This document shows positions 10,446 through 22,627 of a stretch of DNA of 64,000 nucleotides, one piece after another. The position numbers were made by a program, and so were the translations under genes. The notes below the pieces were generated by a model, which did no database searches, had not been told where the DNA came from, and was given only the letters and a program-made list of their open reading frames with translations. The stretch lies in NCBI RefSeq assembly GCF_048773025.1, contig NC_133541.1:157572201-157636200 (forward strand). Reading direction: 5' to 3'. Origin of the DNA: Camelus bactrianus (Eukaryota; Chordata; Mammalia; Artiodactyla; Camelidae). How positions within the stretch are numbered: the first letter of the stretch is position 1; each line of letters begins with the position of its first letter.

Positions 10446-11689
10446 GAACGAATGTCTCTGTACACGCTCAGTTCTGAGAGATAATTGTGTGTGAAAGCCG
10501 TCCTTCACCTAGCTTGTTGGGAACACAAAGTTTCTTTTCAGTTGCAAACTCCATTCCATACATATATATGGGGAGGTACTAGCTCCAACTCGGTTTTACA
10601 GTGAAAACTGCAGGAACTTCAAACCGGCACTAGGAAACAGACTGAGAAAGCAGAGAAAAAGTGTCTCCTGCAACCCGTTCCCTTGGTGCTAGATGAACGA
10701 ACGTCTCTGTACACGCTCAGTTCTGAGAGATAATTGTGTGTGAAAGCCGTCCTTCACCTAGCTTGTTGGGAACACAAAGTTTCTTTTCTGTTGCAAACTC
10801 CATTCCATACATTTATATTGGAGGTATTAGCTCCAACTCGGTTTTACAGTGAAAACTGCAGGAACTTCAAATAGGCACTAGGAAACAGACTGGGAAACCA
10901 GAGTAAAAGTTTCTCCTGCAACCCGTTCCCTTGGTGCTAGATGAACGAACGTCTCTGTACATGCTCAGTTATGAGAGATAAGTGTGTGTGAAAGCCGTCC
11001 TTCACCTAGCTATTTGGGAAAACAAAGTATCTTTTCAGTTCCAAACTCCATTCCATACATATATATGGGGAGTTACTAGCTCCAACTCGGTTTTACAGTG
11101 AAAACTGCAGGAACTTCAAATCGGCACTAGGAAACAGAATGAGAAAGCAGAGAAAAAGTGTCTCCTGCAACCCGTTCCCTTGGTGCTAGATGAACGAACG
11201 TCTCTCCACTTGCTCAGTTCTGAGAGATAATTGTGTGTGAAAGCCGTCCTTCACCTAGCTTGTTGGGAACACAAAGTTTCTTTTCAGTTGCAAACTCCAT
11301 TCCATTCATATATATGGGAAGGTACAAGCTCCAACTCGGTTTTACAGTGAAAACTGCAGGAACTTCAAACCGGCACTAGGAAACAGAATGAGAAAGCAGA
11401 GAAAAAGTGTCTCCTGCAACCCGTTCCCTTGGTGCTAGATGAACGAACGTCTCTGTACACGCTCAGTTCTGAGAGATAATTGTGTGTGAAAGCCGTCCTT
11501 CACCTAGCTTGTTGGGAACACAAAGTTTCTTTTCAGTAGCAAACTCCACTTCATACATATATATGGGGAGGTACTAGCTCCAACTCGGTTTTACAGTGAA
11601 AACTGCAGGAACTTCAAACCGGCACTAGGAAACAGAATGAGAAAGCAGAGAAAAAGTGTCTCCTGCAACCCGTTCCCTTGGTGCTAGAT
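10446..11689 (+). repeat. D-C-A-D-B run, copy of 2490-3733
   Basis: Five monomers (10446 D, 10695 C, 10943 A, 11192 D, 11441 B) in the same order as 2490-3733 at an offset of 7956 bp. Shared rarities confirm the copying: GCCAGATGAACGAATG at the start and TTTTCTGTTGC in both C monomers. Differences include GTTATGAGAG in the A at 10943, a switch of its right half to AGAATGAGAAAG, and GGTACAAGC in the D at 11192. Confidence 0.85.
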
Positions 11690-14600
11690 GAACGAACGTC
11701 TCTGTACACGCTCAGTTCTGAGAGATAATTGTGTGTGAAAGCCGTCCTTCACCTAGCTTGTTGGGAACACAAAGTTTCTTTTCAGTTGCAAACTCCATTC
11801 CATACATTTATATTGGAGGTTCTAGCTCCAACTCGGTTTTACAGTGAAAACTGCAGGAACTTCAAACCGGCACTAGGAAACAGAATGAGAAAGCAGAGAA
11901 AAAGTGTCTCCTGCAACCCGTTCCCTTGATGCTAGATGAACGAACGTCTCTCCATTGCTCAGTTCTGAGAGATAATTGTGTGTGAAAGCCGTCCTTCACC
12001 TAGCTTGTTGGGAACACAAAGTTTCTTTTCAGTAGCAAACTCCACTTCATACATATATATGGGGAGGTACTAGCTCCAACTCGGTTTTACAGTGAAAACT
12101 GCAGGAACTTCAAACCGGCACTAGGAAACAAAATGAGAAAGCAGAGAAAAAGTGTCTCCTGCAACCCGTTCCCTTGGTGCTAGATGAACGAACGTCTCTG
12201 TACACGCTCAGTTCTGAGAGATAATTGTGTGTGAAAGCCGTCCTTCACCTAGCTTGTTGGGAACACAAAGTTTCTTTTCAGTTGCAAACTCCATTCCATT
12301 CATATATATGGGAAGGTACTAGCTCCAACTCGGTTTTACAGTGAAAACTGCAGGAACTTCAAACCGGCACTAGGAAACAGAATGAGAAAGCAGAGAAAAA
12401 GTGTCTCCTGCAACCCGTTCCCTTGATGCTAGATGAACGAACGTCTCTCCATTGCTCAGTTCTGAGAGATAATTGTGTGTGAAAGCCGTCCTTCACCTAG
12501 CTTGTTGGGAACACAATGTTTCTTTTCAGTAGCAAACTCCACTTCATACATATATATGGGGAGGTACTAGCTCCAACTCGGTTTTACAGTGAAAACTGCA
12601 GGAACTTCAAACCGGCACTAGGAAACAGAATGAGAAAGCAGAGAAAAAGTGTCTCCTGCAACCCGTTCCCTTGGTGCTAGATGAACGAACGTCTCTGTAC
12701 ACGCTCAGTTCTGAGAGATAATTGTGTGTGAAAGCCGTCCTTCACCTAGCTTGTTGGGAACACAAAGTTTCTTTTCAGTAGCAAACTCCACTTCATACAT
12801 ATATATGGGGAGGTACTAGCTCCAACTCGGTTTTACAGTGAAAACTGCAGGAACTTCAAACCGGCACTAGGAAACAGAATGAGAAAGCAGAGAAAAAGTG
12901 TCTCCTGCAACCCGTTCCCTTGGTGCTAGATGAACGAACGTCTCTGTACACGCTCAGTTCTGAGAGATAATTGTGTGTGAAAGCCGTCCTTCACCTAGCT
13001 TGTTGGGAACACAAAGTTTCTTTTCAGTTGCAAACTCCATTCCATTCATATATATGGGAAGGTACTAGCTCCAACTCGGTTTTACAGTGAAAACTGCAGG
13101 AACTTCAAACCGGCACTAGGAAACAGAATGAGAAAGCAGAGAAAAAGTGTCTCCTGCAACCCGTTCCCTTGATGCTAGATGAACGAACGTCTCTCCATTG
13201 CTCAGTTCTGAGAGATAATTGTGTGTGAAAGCCGTCCTTCACCTAGCTTGTTGGGAACACAAAGTTTCTTTTCAGTAGCAAACTCCACTTCATACATATA
13301 TATGGGGAGGTACTAGCTCCAACTCGGTTTTACAGTGAAAACTGCAGGAACTTCAAACCGGCACTAGGAAACAGAATGAGAAAGCAGAGAAAAAGTGTCT
13401 CCTGCAACCCGTTCCCTTGGTGCTAGATGAACGAACGTCTCTGTACACGCTCAGTTCTGAGAGATAATTGTGTGTGAAAGCCGTCCTTCACCTAGCTTGT
13501 TGGGAACACAAAGTTTCTTTTCAGTAGCAAACTCCACTTCATACATATATATGGGGAGGTACTAGCTCCAACTCGGTTTTACAGTGAAAACTGCAGGAAC
13601 TTCAAACCGGCACTAGGAAACAGAATGAGAAAGCAGAGAAAAAGTGTCTCCTGCAACCCGTTCCCTTGGTGCTAGATGAACGAACGTCTCTGTACACGCT
13701 CAGTTCTGAGAGATAATTGTGTGTGAAAGCCGTCCTTCACCTAGCTTGTTGGGAACACAAAGTTTCTTTTCAGTAGCAAACTCCACTTCATACATATATA
13801 TGGGGAGGTACTAGCTCCAACTCGGTTTTACAGTGAAAACTGCAGGAACTTCAAACCGGCACTAGGAAACAGAATGAGAAAGCAGAGAAAAAGTGTCTCC
13901 TGCAACCCGTTCCCTTGGTGCTAGATGAACGAACGTCTCTGTACACGCTCAGTTCTGAGAGATAATTGTGTGTGAAAGCCGTCCTTCACCTAGCTTGTTG
14001 GGAACACAAAGTTTCTTTTCAGTAGCAAACTCCACTTCATACATATATATGGGGAGGTACTAGCTCCAACTCGGTTTTACAGTGAAAACTGCAGGAACTT
14101 CAAACCGGCACTAGGAAACAGAATGAGAAAGCAGAGAAAAAGTGTCTCCTGCAACCCGTTCCCTTGGTGCTAGATGAACGAACGTCTCTGTACACGCTCA
14201 GTTCTGAGAGATAATTGTGTGTGAAAGCCGTCCTTCACCTAGCTTGTTGGGAACACAAAGTTTCTTTTCAGTTGCAAACTCCATTCCATTCATATATATG
14301 GGAAGGTACTAGCTCCAACTCGGTTTTACAGTGAAAACTGCAGGAACTTCAAACCGGCACTAGGAAACAGAATGAGAAAGCAGAGAAAAAGTGTCTCCTG
14401 CAACCCGTTCCCTTGATGCTAGATGAACGAACGTCTCTCCATTGCTCAGTTCTGAGAGATAATTGTGTGTGAAAGCCGTCCTTCACCTAGCTTGTTGGGA
14501 ACACAAAGTTTCTTTTCAGTAGCAAACTCCACTTCATACATATATATGGGGAGGTACTAGCTCCAACTCGGTTTTACAGTGAAAACTGCAGGAACTTCAA

Positions 14601-15916
14601 ACCGGCACTAGGAAACAGAATGAGAAAGCAGAGAAAAAGTGTCTCCTGCAACCCGTTCCCTTGGTGCTAGATGAACGAACGTCTCTGTACACGCTCAGTT
14701 CTGAGAGATAATTGTGTGTGAAAGCCGTCCTTCACCTAGCTTGTTGGGAACACAAAGTTTCTTTTCAGTAGCAAACTCCACTTCATACATATATATGGGG
14801 AGGTACTAGCTCCAACTCGGTTTTACAGTGAAAACTGCAGGAACTTCAAACCGGCACTAGGAAACAGAATGAGAAAGCAGAGAAAAAGTGTCTCCTGCAA
14901 CCCGTTCCCTTGGTGCTAGATGAACGAACGTCTCTGTACACGCTCAGTTCTGAGAGATAATTGTGTGTGAAAGCCGTCCTTCACCTAGCTTGTTGGGAAC
15001 ACAAAGTTTCTTTTCAGTTGCAAACTCCATTCCATTCATATATATGGGAAGGTACTAGCTCCAACTCGGTTTTACAGTGAAAACTGCAGGAACTTCAAAC
15101 CGGCACTAGGAAACAGAATGAGAAAGCAGAGAAAAAGTGTCTCCTGCAACCCGTTCCCTTGATGCTAGATGAACGAACGTCTCTCCATTGCTCAGTTCTG
15201 AGAGATAATTGTGTGTGAAAGCCGTCCTTCACCTAGCTTGTTGGGAACACAAAGTTTCTTTTCAGTAGCAAACTCCACTTCATACATATATATGGGGAGG
15301 TACTAGCTCCAACTCGGTTTTACAGTGAAAACTGCAGGAACTTCAAACCGGCACTAGGAAACAGAATGAGAAAGCAGAGAAAAAGTGTCTCCTGCAACCC
15401 GTTCCCTTGGTGCTAGATGAACGAACGTCTCTGTACACGCTCAGTTCTGAGAGATAATTGTGTGTGAAAGCCGTCCTTCACCTAGCTTGTTGGGAACACA
15501 AAGTTTCTTTTCAGTTGCAAACTCCATTCCATTCATATATATGGGAAGGTACTAGCTCCAACTCGGTTTTACAGTGAAAACTGCAGGAACTTCAAACCGG
15601 CACTAGGAAACAGAATGAGAAAGCAGAGAAAAAGTGTCTCCTGCAACCCGTTCCCTTGGTGCTAGATGAACGAACGTCTCTGTACACGCTCAGTTCTGAG
15701 AGATAATTGTGTGTGAAAGCCGTCCTTCACCTAGCTTGTTGGGAACACAAAGTTTCTTTTCAGTAGCAAACTCCACTTCATACATATATATGGGGAGGTA
15801 CTAGCTCCAACTCGGTTTTACAGTGAAAACTGCAGGAACTTCAAACCGGCACTAGGAAACAGAATGAGAAAGCAGAGAAAAAGTGTCTCCTGCAACCCGT
15901 TCCCTTGGTGCTAGAT
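11690..15916 (+). repeat. Irregular 17-monomer block preceding the 9-mer HOR
   Basis: The order is C', then B°D, B°BD, B°BBBD, B°BD, B°D, B (4227 bp). It uses the same monomers as the 9-mer HOR that follows but with different spacing. Each sub-block starts with B°, has zero to three plain B monomers and closes with D, usually ending TTGATGC. The 9-mer can be read as C' plus B°D, B°BD, B°D, B, so this block is either a less regular relative or an edge-degraded version of it. Confidence 0.86.
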
Positions 15917-18153
15917 GAACGAACGTCTCTGTACACGCTCAGTTCTGAGAGATAATTGTGTGTGAAAGCCGTCCTTCACCTAGCTTGTTGGGAACACAAA
16001 GTTTCTTTTCAGTTGCAAACTCCATTCCATACATTTATATTGGAGGTTCTAGCTCCAACTCGGTTTTACAGTGAAAACTGCAGGAACTTCAAACCGGCAC
16101 TAGGAAACAGAATGAGAAAGCAGAGAAAAAGTGTCTCCTGCAACCCGTTCCCTTGATGCTAGATGAACGAACGTCTCTCCATTGCTCAGTTCTGAGAGAT
16201 AATTGTGTGTGAAAGCCGTCCTTCACCTAGCTTGTTGGGAACACAAAGTTTCTTTTCAGTAGCAAACTCCACTTCATACATATATATGGGGAGGTACTAG
16301 CTCCAACTCGGTTTTACAGTGAAAACTGCAGGAACTTCAAACCGGCACTAGGAAACAGAATGAGAAAGCAGAGAAAAAGTGTCTCCTGCAACCCGTTCCC
16401 TTGGTGCTAGATGAACGAACGTCTCTGTACACGCTCAGTTCTGAGAGATAATTGTGTGTGAAAGCCGTCCTTCACCTAGCTTGTTGGGAACACAAAGTTT
16501 CTTTTCAGTTGCAAACTCCATTCCATTCATATATATGGGAAGGTACTAGCTCCAACTCGGTTTTACAGTGAAAACTGCAGGAACTTCAAACCGGCACTAG
16601 GAAACAGAATGAGAAAGCAGAGAAAAAGTGTCTCCTGCAACCCGTTCCCTTGATGCTAGATGAACGAACGTCTCTCCATTGCTCAGTTCTGAGAGATAAT
16701 TGTGTGTGAAAGCCGTCCTTCACCTAGCTTGTTGGGAACACAAAGTTTCTTTTCAGTAGCAAACTCCACTTCATACATATATATGGGGAGGTACTAGCTC
16801 CAACTCGGTTTTACAGTGAAAACTGCAGGAACTTCAAACCGGCACTAGGAAACAGAATGAGAAAGCAGAGAAAAAGTGTCTCCTGCAACCCGTTCCCTTG
16901 GTGCTAGATGAACGAACGTCTCTGTACACGCTCAGTTCTGAGAGATAATTGTGTGTGAAAGCCGTCCTTCACCTAGCTTGTTGGGAACACAAAGTTTCTT
17001 TTCAGTAGCAAACTCCACTTCATACATATATATGGGGAGGTACTAGCTCCAACTCGGTTTTACAGTGAAAACTGCAGGAACTTCAAACCGGCACTAGGAA
17101 ACAGAATGAGAAAGCAGAGAAAAAGTGTCTCCTGCAACCCGTTCCCTTGGTGCTAGATGAACGAACGTCTCTGTACACGCTCAGTTCTGAGAGATAATTG
17201 TGTGTGAAAGCCGTCCTTCACCTAGCTTGTTGGGAACACAAAGTTTCTTTTCAGTTGCAAACTCCATTCCATTCATATATATGGGAAGGTACTAGCTCCA
17301 ACTCGGTTTTACAGTGAAAACTGCAGGAACTTCAAACCGGCACTAGGAAACAGAATGAGAAAGCAGAGAAAAAGTGTCTCCTGCAACCCGTTCCCTTGAT
17401 GCTAGATGAACGAACGTCTCTCCATTGCTCAGTTCTGAGAGATAATTGTGTGTGAAAGCCGTCCTTCACCTAGCTTGTTGGGAACACAAAGTTTCTTTTC
17501 AGTAGCAAACTCCACTTCATACATATATATGGGGAGGTACTAGCTCCAACTCGGTTTTACAGTGAAAACTGCAGGAACTTCAAACCGGCACTAGGAAACA
17601 GAATGAGAAAGCAGAGAAAAAGTGTCTCCTGCAACCCGTTCCCTTGGTGCTAGATGAACGAACGTCTCTGTACACGCTCAGTTCTGAGAGATAATTGTGT
17701 GTGAAAGCCGTCCTTCACCTAGCTTGTTGGGAACACAAAGTTTCTTTTCAGTTGCAAACTCCATTCCATTCATATATATGGGAAGGTACTAGCTCCAACT
17801 CGGTTTTACAGTGAAAACTGCAGGAACTTCAAACCGGCACTAGGAAACAGAATGAGAAAGCAGAGAAAAAGTGTCTCCTGCAACCCGTTCCCTTGGTGCT
17901 AGATGAACGAACGTCTCTGTACACGCTCAGTTCTGAGAGATAATTGTGTGTGAAAGCCGTCCTTCACCTAGCTTGTTGGGAACACAAAGTTTCTTTTCAG
18001 TAGCAAACTCCACTTCATACATATATATGGGGAGGTACTAGCTCCAACTCGGTTTTACAGTGAAAACTGCAGGAACTTCAAACCGGCACTAGGAAACAGA
18101 ATGAGAAAGCAGAGAAAAAGTGTCTCCTGCAACCCGTTCCCTTGGTGCTAGAT
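15917..18153 (+). repeat. 9-mer HOR copy 1 (2237 bp)
   Basis: Monomer order C' B° D B° B D B° D B, with starts at 15917, 16165, 16413, 16662, 16910, 17159, 17408, 17656 and 17905. Lengths 248 or 249 sum to 2237 bp. The first two D monomers end TTGATGC and the third ends TTGGTGC. I saw no private changes in this copy by eye. Confidence 0.93.
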
Positions 18154-20390
18154 GAACGAACGTCTCTGTACACGCTCAGTTCTGAGAGATAATTGTGTGT
18201 GAAAGCCGTCCTTCACCTAGCTTGTTGGGAACACAAAGTTTCTTTTCAGTTGCAAACTCCATTCCATACATTTATATTGGAGGTTCTAGCTCCAACTCGG
18301 TTTTACAGTGAAAACTGCAGGAACTTCAAACCGGCACTAGGAAACAGAATGAGAAAGCAGAGAAAAAGTGTCTCCTGCAACCCGTTCCCTTGATGCTAGA
18401 TGAACGAACGTCTCTCCATTGCTCAGTTCTGAGAGATAATTGTGTGTGAAAGCCGTCCTTCACCTAGCTTGTTGGGAACACAAAGTTTCTTTTCAGTAGC
18501 AAACTCCACTTCATACATATATATGGGGAGGTACTAGCTCCAACTCGGTTTTACAGTGAAAACTGCAGGAACTTCAAACCGGCACTAGGAAACAGAATGA
18601 GAAAGCAGAGAAAAAGTGTCTCCTGCAACCCGTTCCCTTGGTGCTAGATGAACGAACGTCTCTGTACACGCTCAGTTCTGAGAGATAATTGTGTGTGAAA
18701 GCCGTCCTTCACCTAGCTTGTTGGGAACACAAAGTTTCTTTTCAGTTGCAAACTCCATTCCATTCATATATATGGGAAGGTACTAGCTCCAACTCGGTTT
18801 TACAGTGAAAACTGCAGGAACTTCAAACCGGCACTAGGAAACAGAATGAGAAAGCAGAGAAAAAGTGTCTCCTGCAACCCGTTCCCTTGATGCTAGATGA
18901 ACGAACGTCTCTCCATTGCTCAGTTCTGAGAGATAATTGTGTGTGAAAGCCGTCCTTCACCTAGCTTGTTGGGAACACAAAGTTTCTTTTCAGTAGCAAA
19001 CTCCACTTCATACATATATATGGGGAGGTACTAGCTCCAACTCGGTTTTACAGTGAAAACTGCAGGAACTTCAAACCGGCACTAGGAAACAGAATGAGAA
19101 AGCAGAGAAAAAGTGTCTCCTGCAACCCGTTCCCTTGGTGCTAGATGAACGAACGTCTCTGTACACGCTCAGTTCTGAGAGATAATTGTGTGTGAAAGCC
19201 GTCCTTCACCTAGCTTGTTGGGAACACAAAGTTTCTTTTCAGTAGCAAACTCCACTTCATACATATATATGGGGAGGTACTAGCTCCAACTCGGTTTTAC
19301 AGTGAAAACTGCAGGAACTTCAAACCGGCACTAGGAAACAGAATGAGAAAGCAGAGAAAAAGTGTCTCCTGCAACCCGTTCCCTTGGTGCTAGATGAACG
19401 AACGTCTCTGTACACGCTCAGTTCTGAGAGATAATTGTGTGTGAAAGCCGTCCTTCACCTAGCTTGTTGGGAACACAAAGTTTCTTTTCAGTTGCAAACT
19501 CCATTCCATTCATATATATGGGAAGGTACTAGCTCCAACTCGGTTTTACAGTGAAAACTGCAGGAACTTCAAACCGGCACTAGGAAACAGAATGAGAAAG
19601 CAGAGAAAAAGTGTCTCCTGCAACCCGTTCCCTTGATGCTAGATGAACGAACGTCTCTCCATTGCTCAGTTCTGAGAGATAATTGTGTGTGAAAGCCGTC
19701 CTTCACCTAGCTTGTTGGGAACACAAAGTTTCTTTTCAGTAGCAAACTCCACTTCATACATATATATGGGGAGGTACTAGCTCCAACTCGGTTTTACAGT
19801 GAAAACTGCAGGAACTTCAAACCGGCACTAGGAAACAGAATGAGAAAGCAGAGAAAAAGTGTCTCCTGCAACCCGTTCCCTTGGTGCTAGATGAACGAAC
19901 GTCTCTGTACACGCTCAGTTCTGAGAGATAATTGTGTGTGAAAGCCGTCCTTCACCTAGCTTGTTGGGAACACAAAGTTTCTTTTCAGTTGCAAACTCCA
20001 TTCCATTCATATATATGGGAAGGTACTAGCTCCAACTCGGTTTTACAGTGAAAACTGCAGGAACTTCAAACCGGCACTAGGAAACAGAATGAGAAAGCAG
20101 AGAAAAAGTGTCTCCTGCAACCCGTTCCCATGGTGCTAGATGAACGAACGTCTCTGTACACGCTCAGTTCTGAGAGATAATTGTGTGTGAAAGCCGTCCT
20201 TCACCTAGCTTGTTGGGAACACAAAGTTTCTTTTCAGTAGCAAACTCCACTTCATACATATATATGGGGAGGTACTAGCTCCAACTCGGTTTTACAGTGA
20301 AAACTGCAGGAACTTCAAACCGGCACTAGGAAACAGAATGAGAAAGCAGAGAAAAAGTGTCTCCTGCAACCCGTTCCCTTGGTGCTAGAT
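18154..20390 (+). repeat. 9-mer HOR copy 2 (2237 bp)
   Basis: Same nine monomers in the same order and at the same spacing as copy 1. The one private difference I noticed is CCCATGG in place of CCCTTGG around 20130. Confidence 0.93.
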
Positions 20391-22627
20391 GAACGAACGT
20401 CTCTGTACACGCTCAGTTCTGAGAGATAATTGTGTGTGAAAGCCGTCCTTCACCTAGCTTGTTGGGAACACAAAGTTTCTTTTCAGTTGCAAACTCCATT
20501 CCATACATTTATATTGGAGGTTCTAGCTCCAACTCGGTTTTACAGTGAAAACTGCAGGAACTTCAAACCGGCACTAGGAAACAGAATGAGAAAGCAGAGA
20601 AAAAGTGTCTCCTGCAACCCGTTCCCTTGATGCTAGATGAACGAACGTCTCTCCATTGCTCAGTTCTGAGAGATAATTGTGTGTGAAAGCCGTCCTTCAC
20701 CTAGCTTGTTGGGAACACAAAGTTTCTTTTCAGTAGCAAACTCCACTTCATACATATATATGGGGAGGTACTAGCTCCAACTCGGTTTTACAGTGAAAAC
20801 TGCAGGAACTTCAAACCGGCACTAGGAAACAGAATGAGAAAGCAGAGAAAAAGTGTCTCCTGCAACCCGTTCCCTTGGTGCTAGATGAACGAACGTCTCT
20901 GTACACGCTCAGTTCTGAGAGATAATTGTGTGTGAAAGCCGTCCTTCACCTAGCTTGTTGGGAACACAAAGTTTCTTTTCAGTTGCAAACTCCATTCCAT
21001 TCATATATATGGGAAGGTACTAGCTCCAACTCGGTTTTACAGTGAAAACTGCAGGAACTTCAAACCGGCACTAGGAAACAGAATGAGAAAGCAGAGAAAA
21101 AGTGTCTCCTGCAACCCGTTCCCTTGATGCTAGATGAACGAACGTCTCTCCATTGCTCAGTTCTGAGAGATAATTGTGTGTGAAAGCCGTCCTTCACCTA
21201 GCTTGTTGGGAACACAAAGTTTCTTTTCAGTAGCAAACTCCACTTCATACATATATATGGGGAGGTACTAGCTCCAACTCGGTTTTACAGTGAAAACTGC
21301 AGGAACTTCAAACCGGCACTAGGAAACAGAATGAGAAAGCAGAGAAAAAGTGTCTCCTGCAACCCGTTCCCTTGGTGCTAGATGAACGAACGTCTCTGTA
21401 CACGCTCAGTTCTGAGAGATAATTGTGTGTGAAAGCCGTCCTTCACCTAGCTTGTTGGGAACACAAAGTTTCTTTTCAGTAGCAAACTCCACTTCATACA
21501 TATATATGGGGAGGTACTAGCTCCAACTCGGTTTTACAGTGAAAACTGCAGGAACTTCAAACCGGCACTAGGAAACAGAATGAGAAAGCAGAGAAAAAGT
21601 GTCTCCTGCAACCCGTTCCCTTGGTGCTAGATGAACGAACGTCTCTGTACACGCTCAGTTCTGAGAGATAATTGTGTGTGAAAGCCGTCCTTCACCTAGC
21701 TTGTTGGGAACACAAAGTTTCTTTTCAGTTGCAAACTCCATTCCATTCATATATATGGGAAGGTACTAGCTCCAACTCGGTTTTACAGTGAAAACTGCAG
21801 GAACTTCAAACCGGCACTAGGAAACAGAATGAGAAAGCAGAGAAAAAGTGTCTCCTGCAACCCGTTCCCTTGATGCTAGATGAACGAACGTCTCTCCATT
21901 GCTCAGTTCTGAGAGATAATTGTGTGTGAAAGCCGTCCTTCACCTAGCTTGTTGGGAACACAAAGTTTCTTTTCAGTAGCAAACTCCACTTCATACATAT
22001 ATATGGGGAGGTACTAGCTCCAACTCGGTTTTACAGTGAAAACTGCAGGAACTTCAAACCGGCACTAGGAAACAGAATGAGAAAGCAGAGAAAAAGTGTC
22101 TCCTGCAACCCGTTCCCTTGGTGCTAGATGAACGAACGTCTCTGTACACGCTCAGTTCTGAGAGATAATTGTGTGTGAAAGCCGTCCTTCACCTAGCTTG
22201 TTGGGAACACAAAGTTTCTTTTCAGTTGCAAACTCCATTCCATTCATATATATGGGAAGGTACTAGCTCCAACTCGGTTTTACAGTGAAAACTGCAGGAA
22301 CTTCAAACCGGCACTAGGAAACAGAATGAGAAAGCAGAGAAAAAGTGTCTCCTGCAACCCGTTCCCTTGGTGCTAGATGAACGAACGTCTCTGTACACGC
22401 TCAGTTCTGAGAGATAATTGTGTGTGAAAGCCGTCCTTCACCTAGCTTGTTGGGAACACAAAGTTTCTTTTCAGTAGCAAACTCCACTTCATACATATAT
22501 ATGGGGAGGTACTAGCTCCAACTCGGTTTTACAGTGAAAACTGCAGGAACTTCAAACCGGCACTAGGAAACAGAATGAGAAAGCAGAGAAAAAGTGTCTC
22601 CTGCAACCCGTTCCCTTGGTGCTAGAT
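20391..22627 (+). repeat. 9-mer HOR copy 3 (2237 bp)
   Basis: Same order C' B° D B° B D B° D B and same length. I noticed no private change when reading it against copies 1 and 2. Confidence 0.93.
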
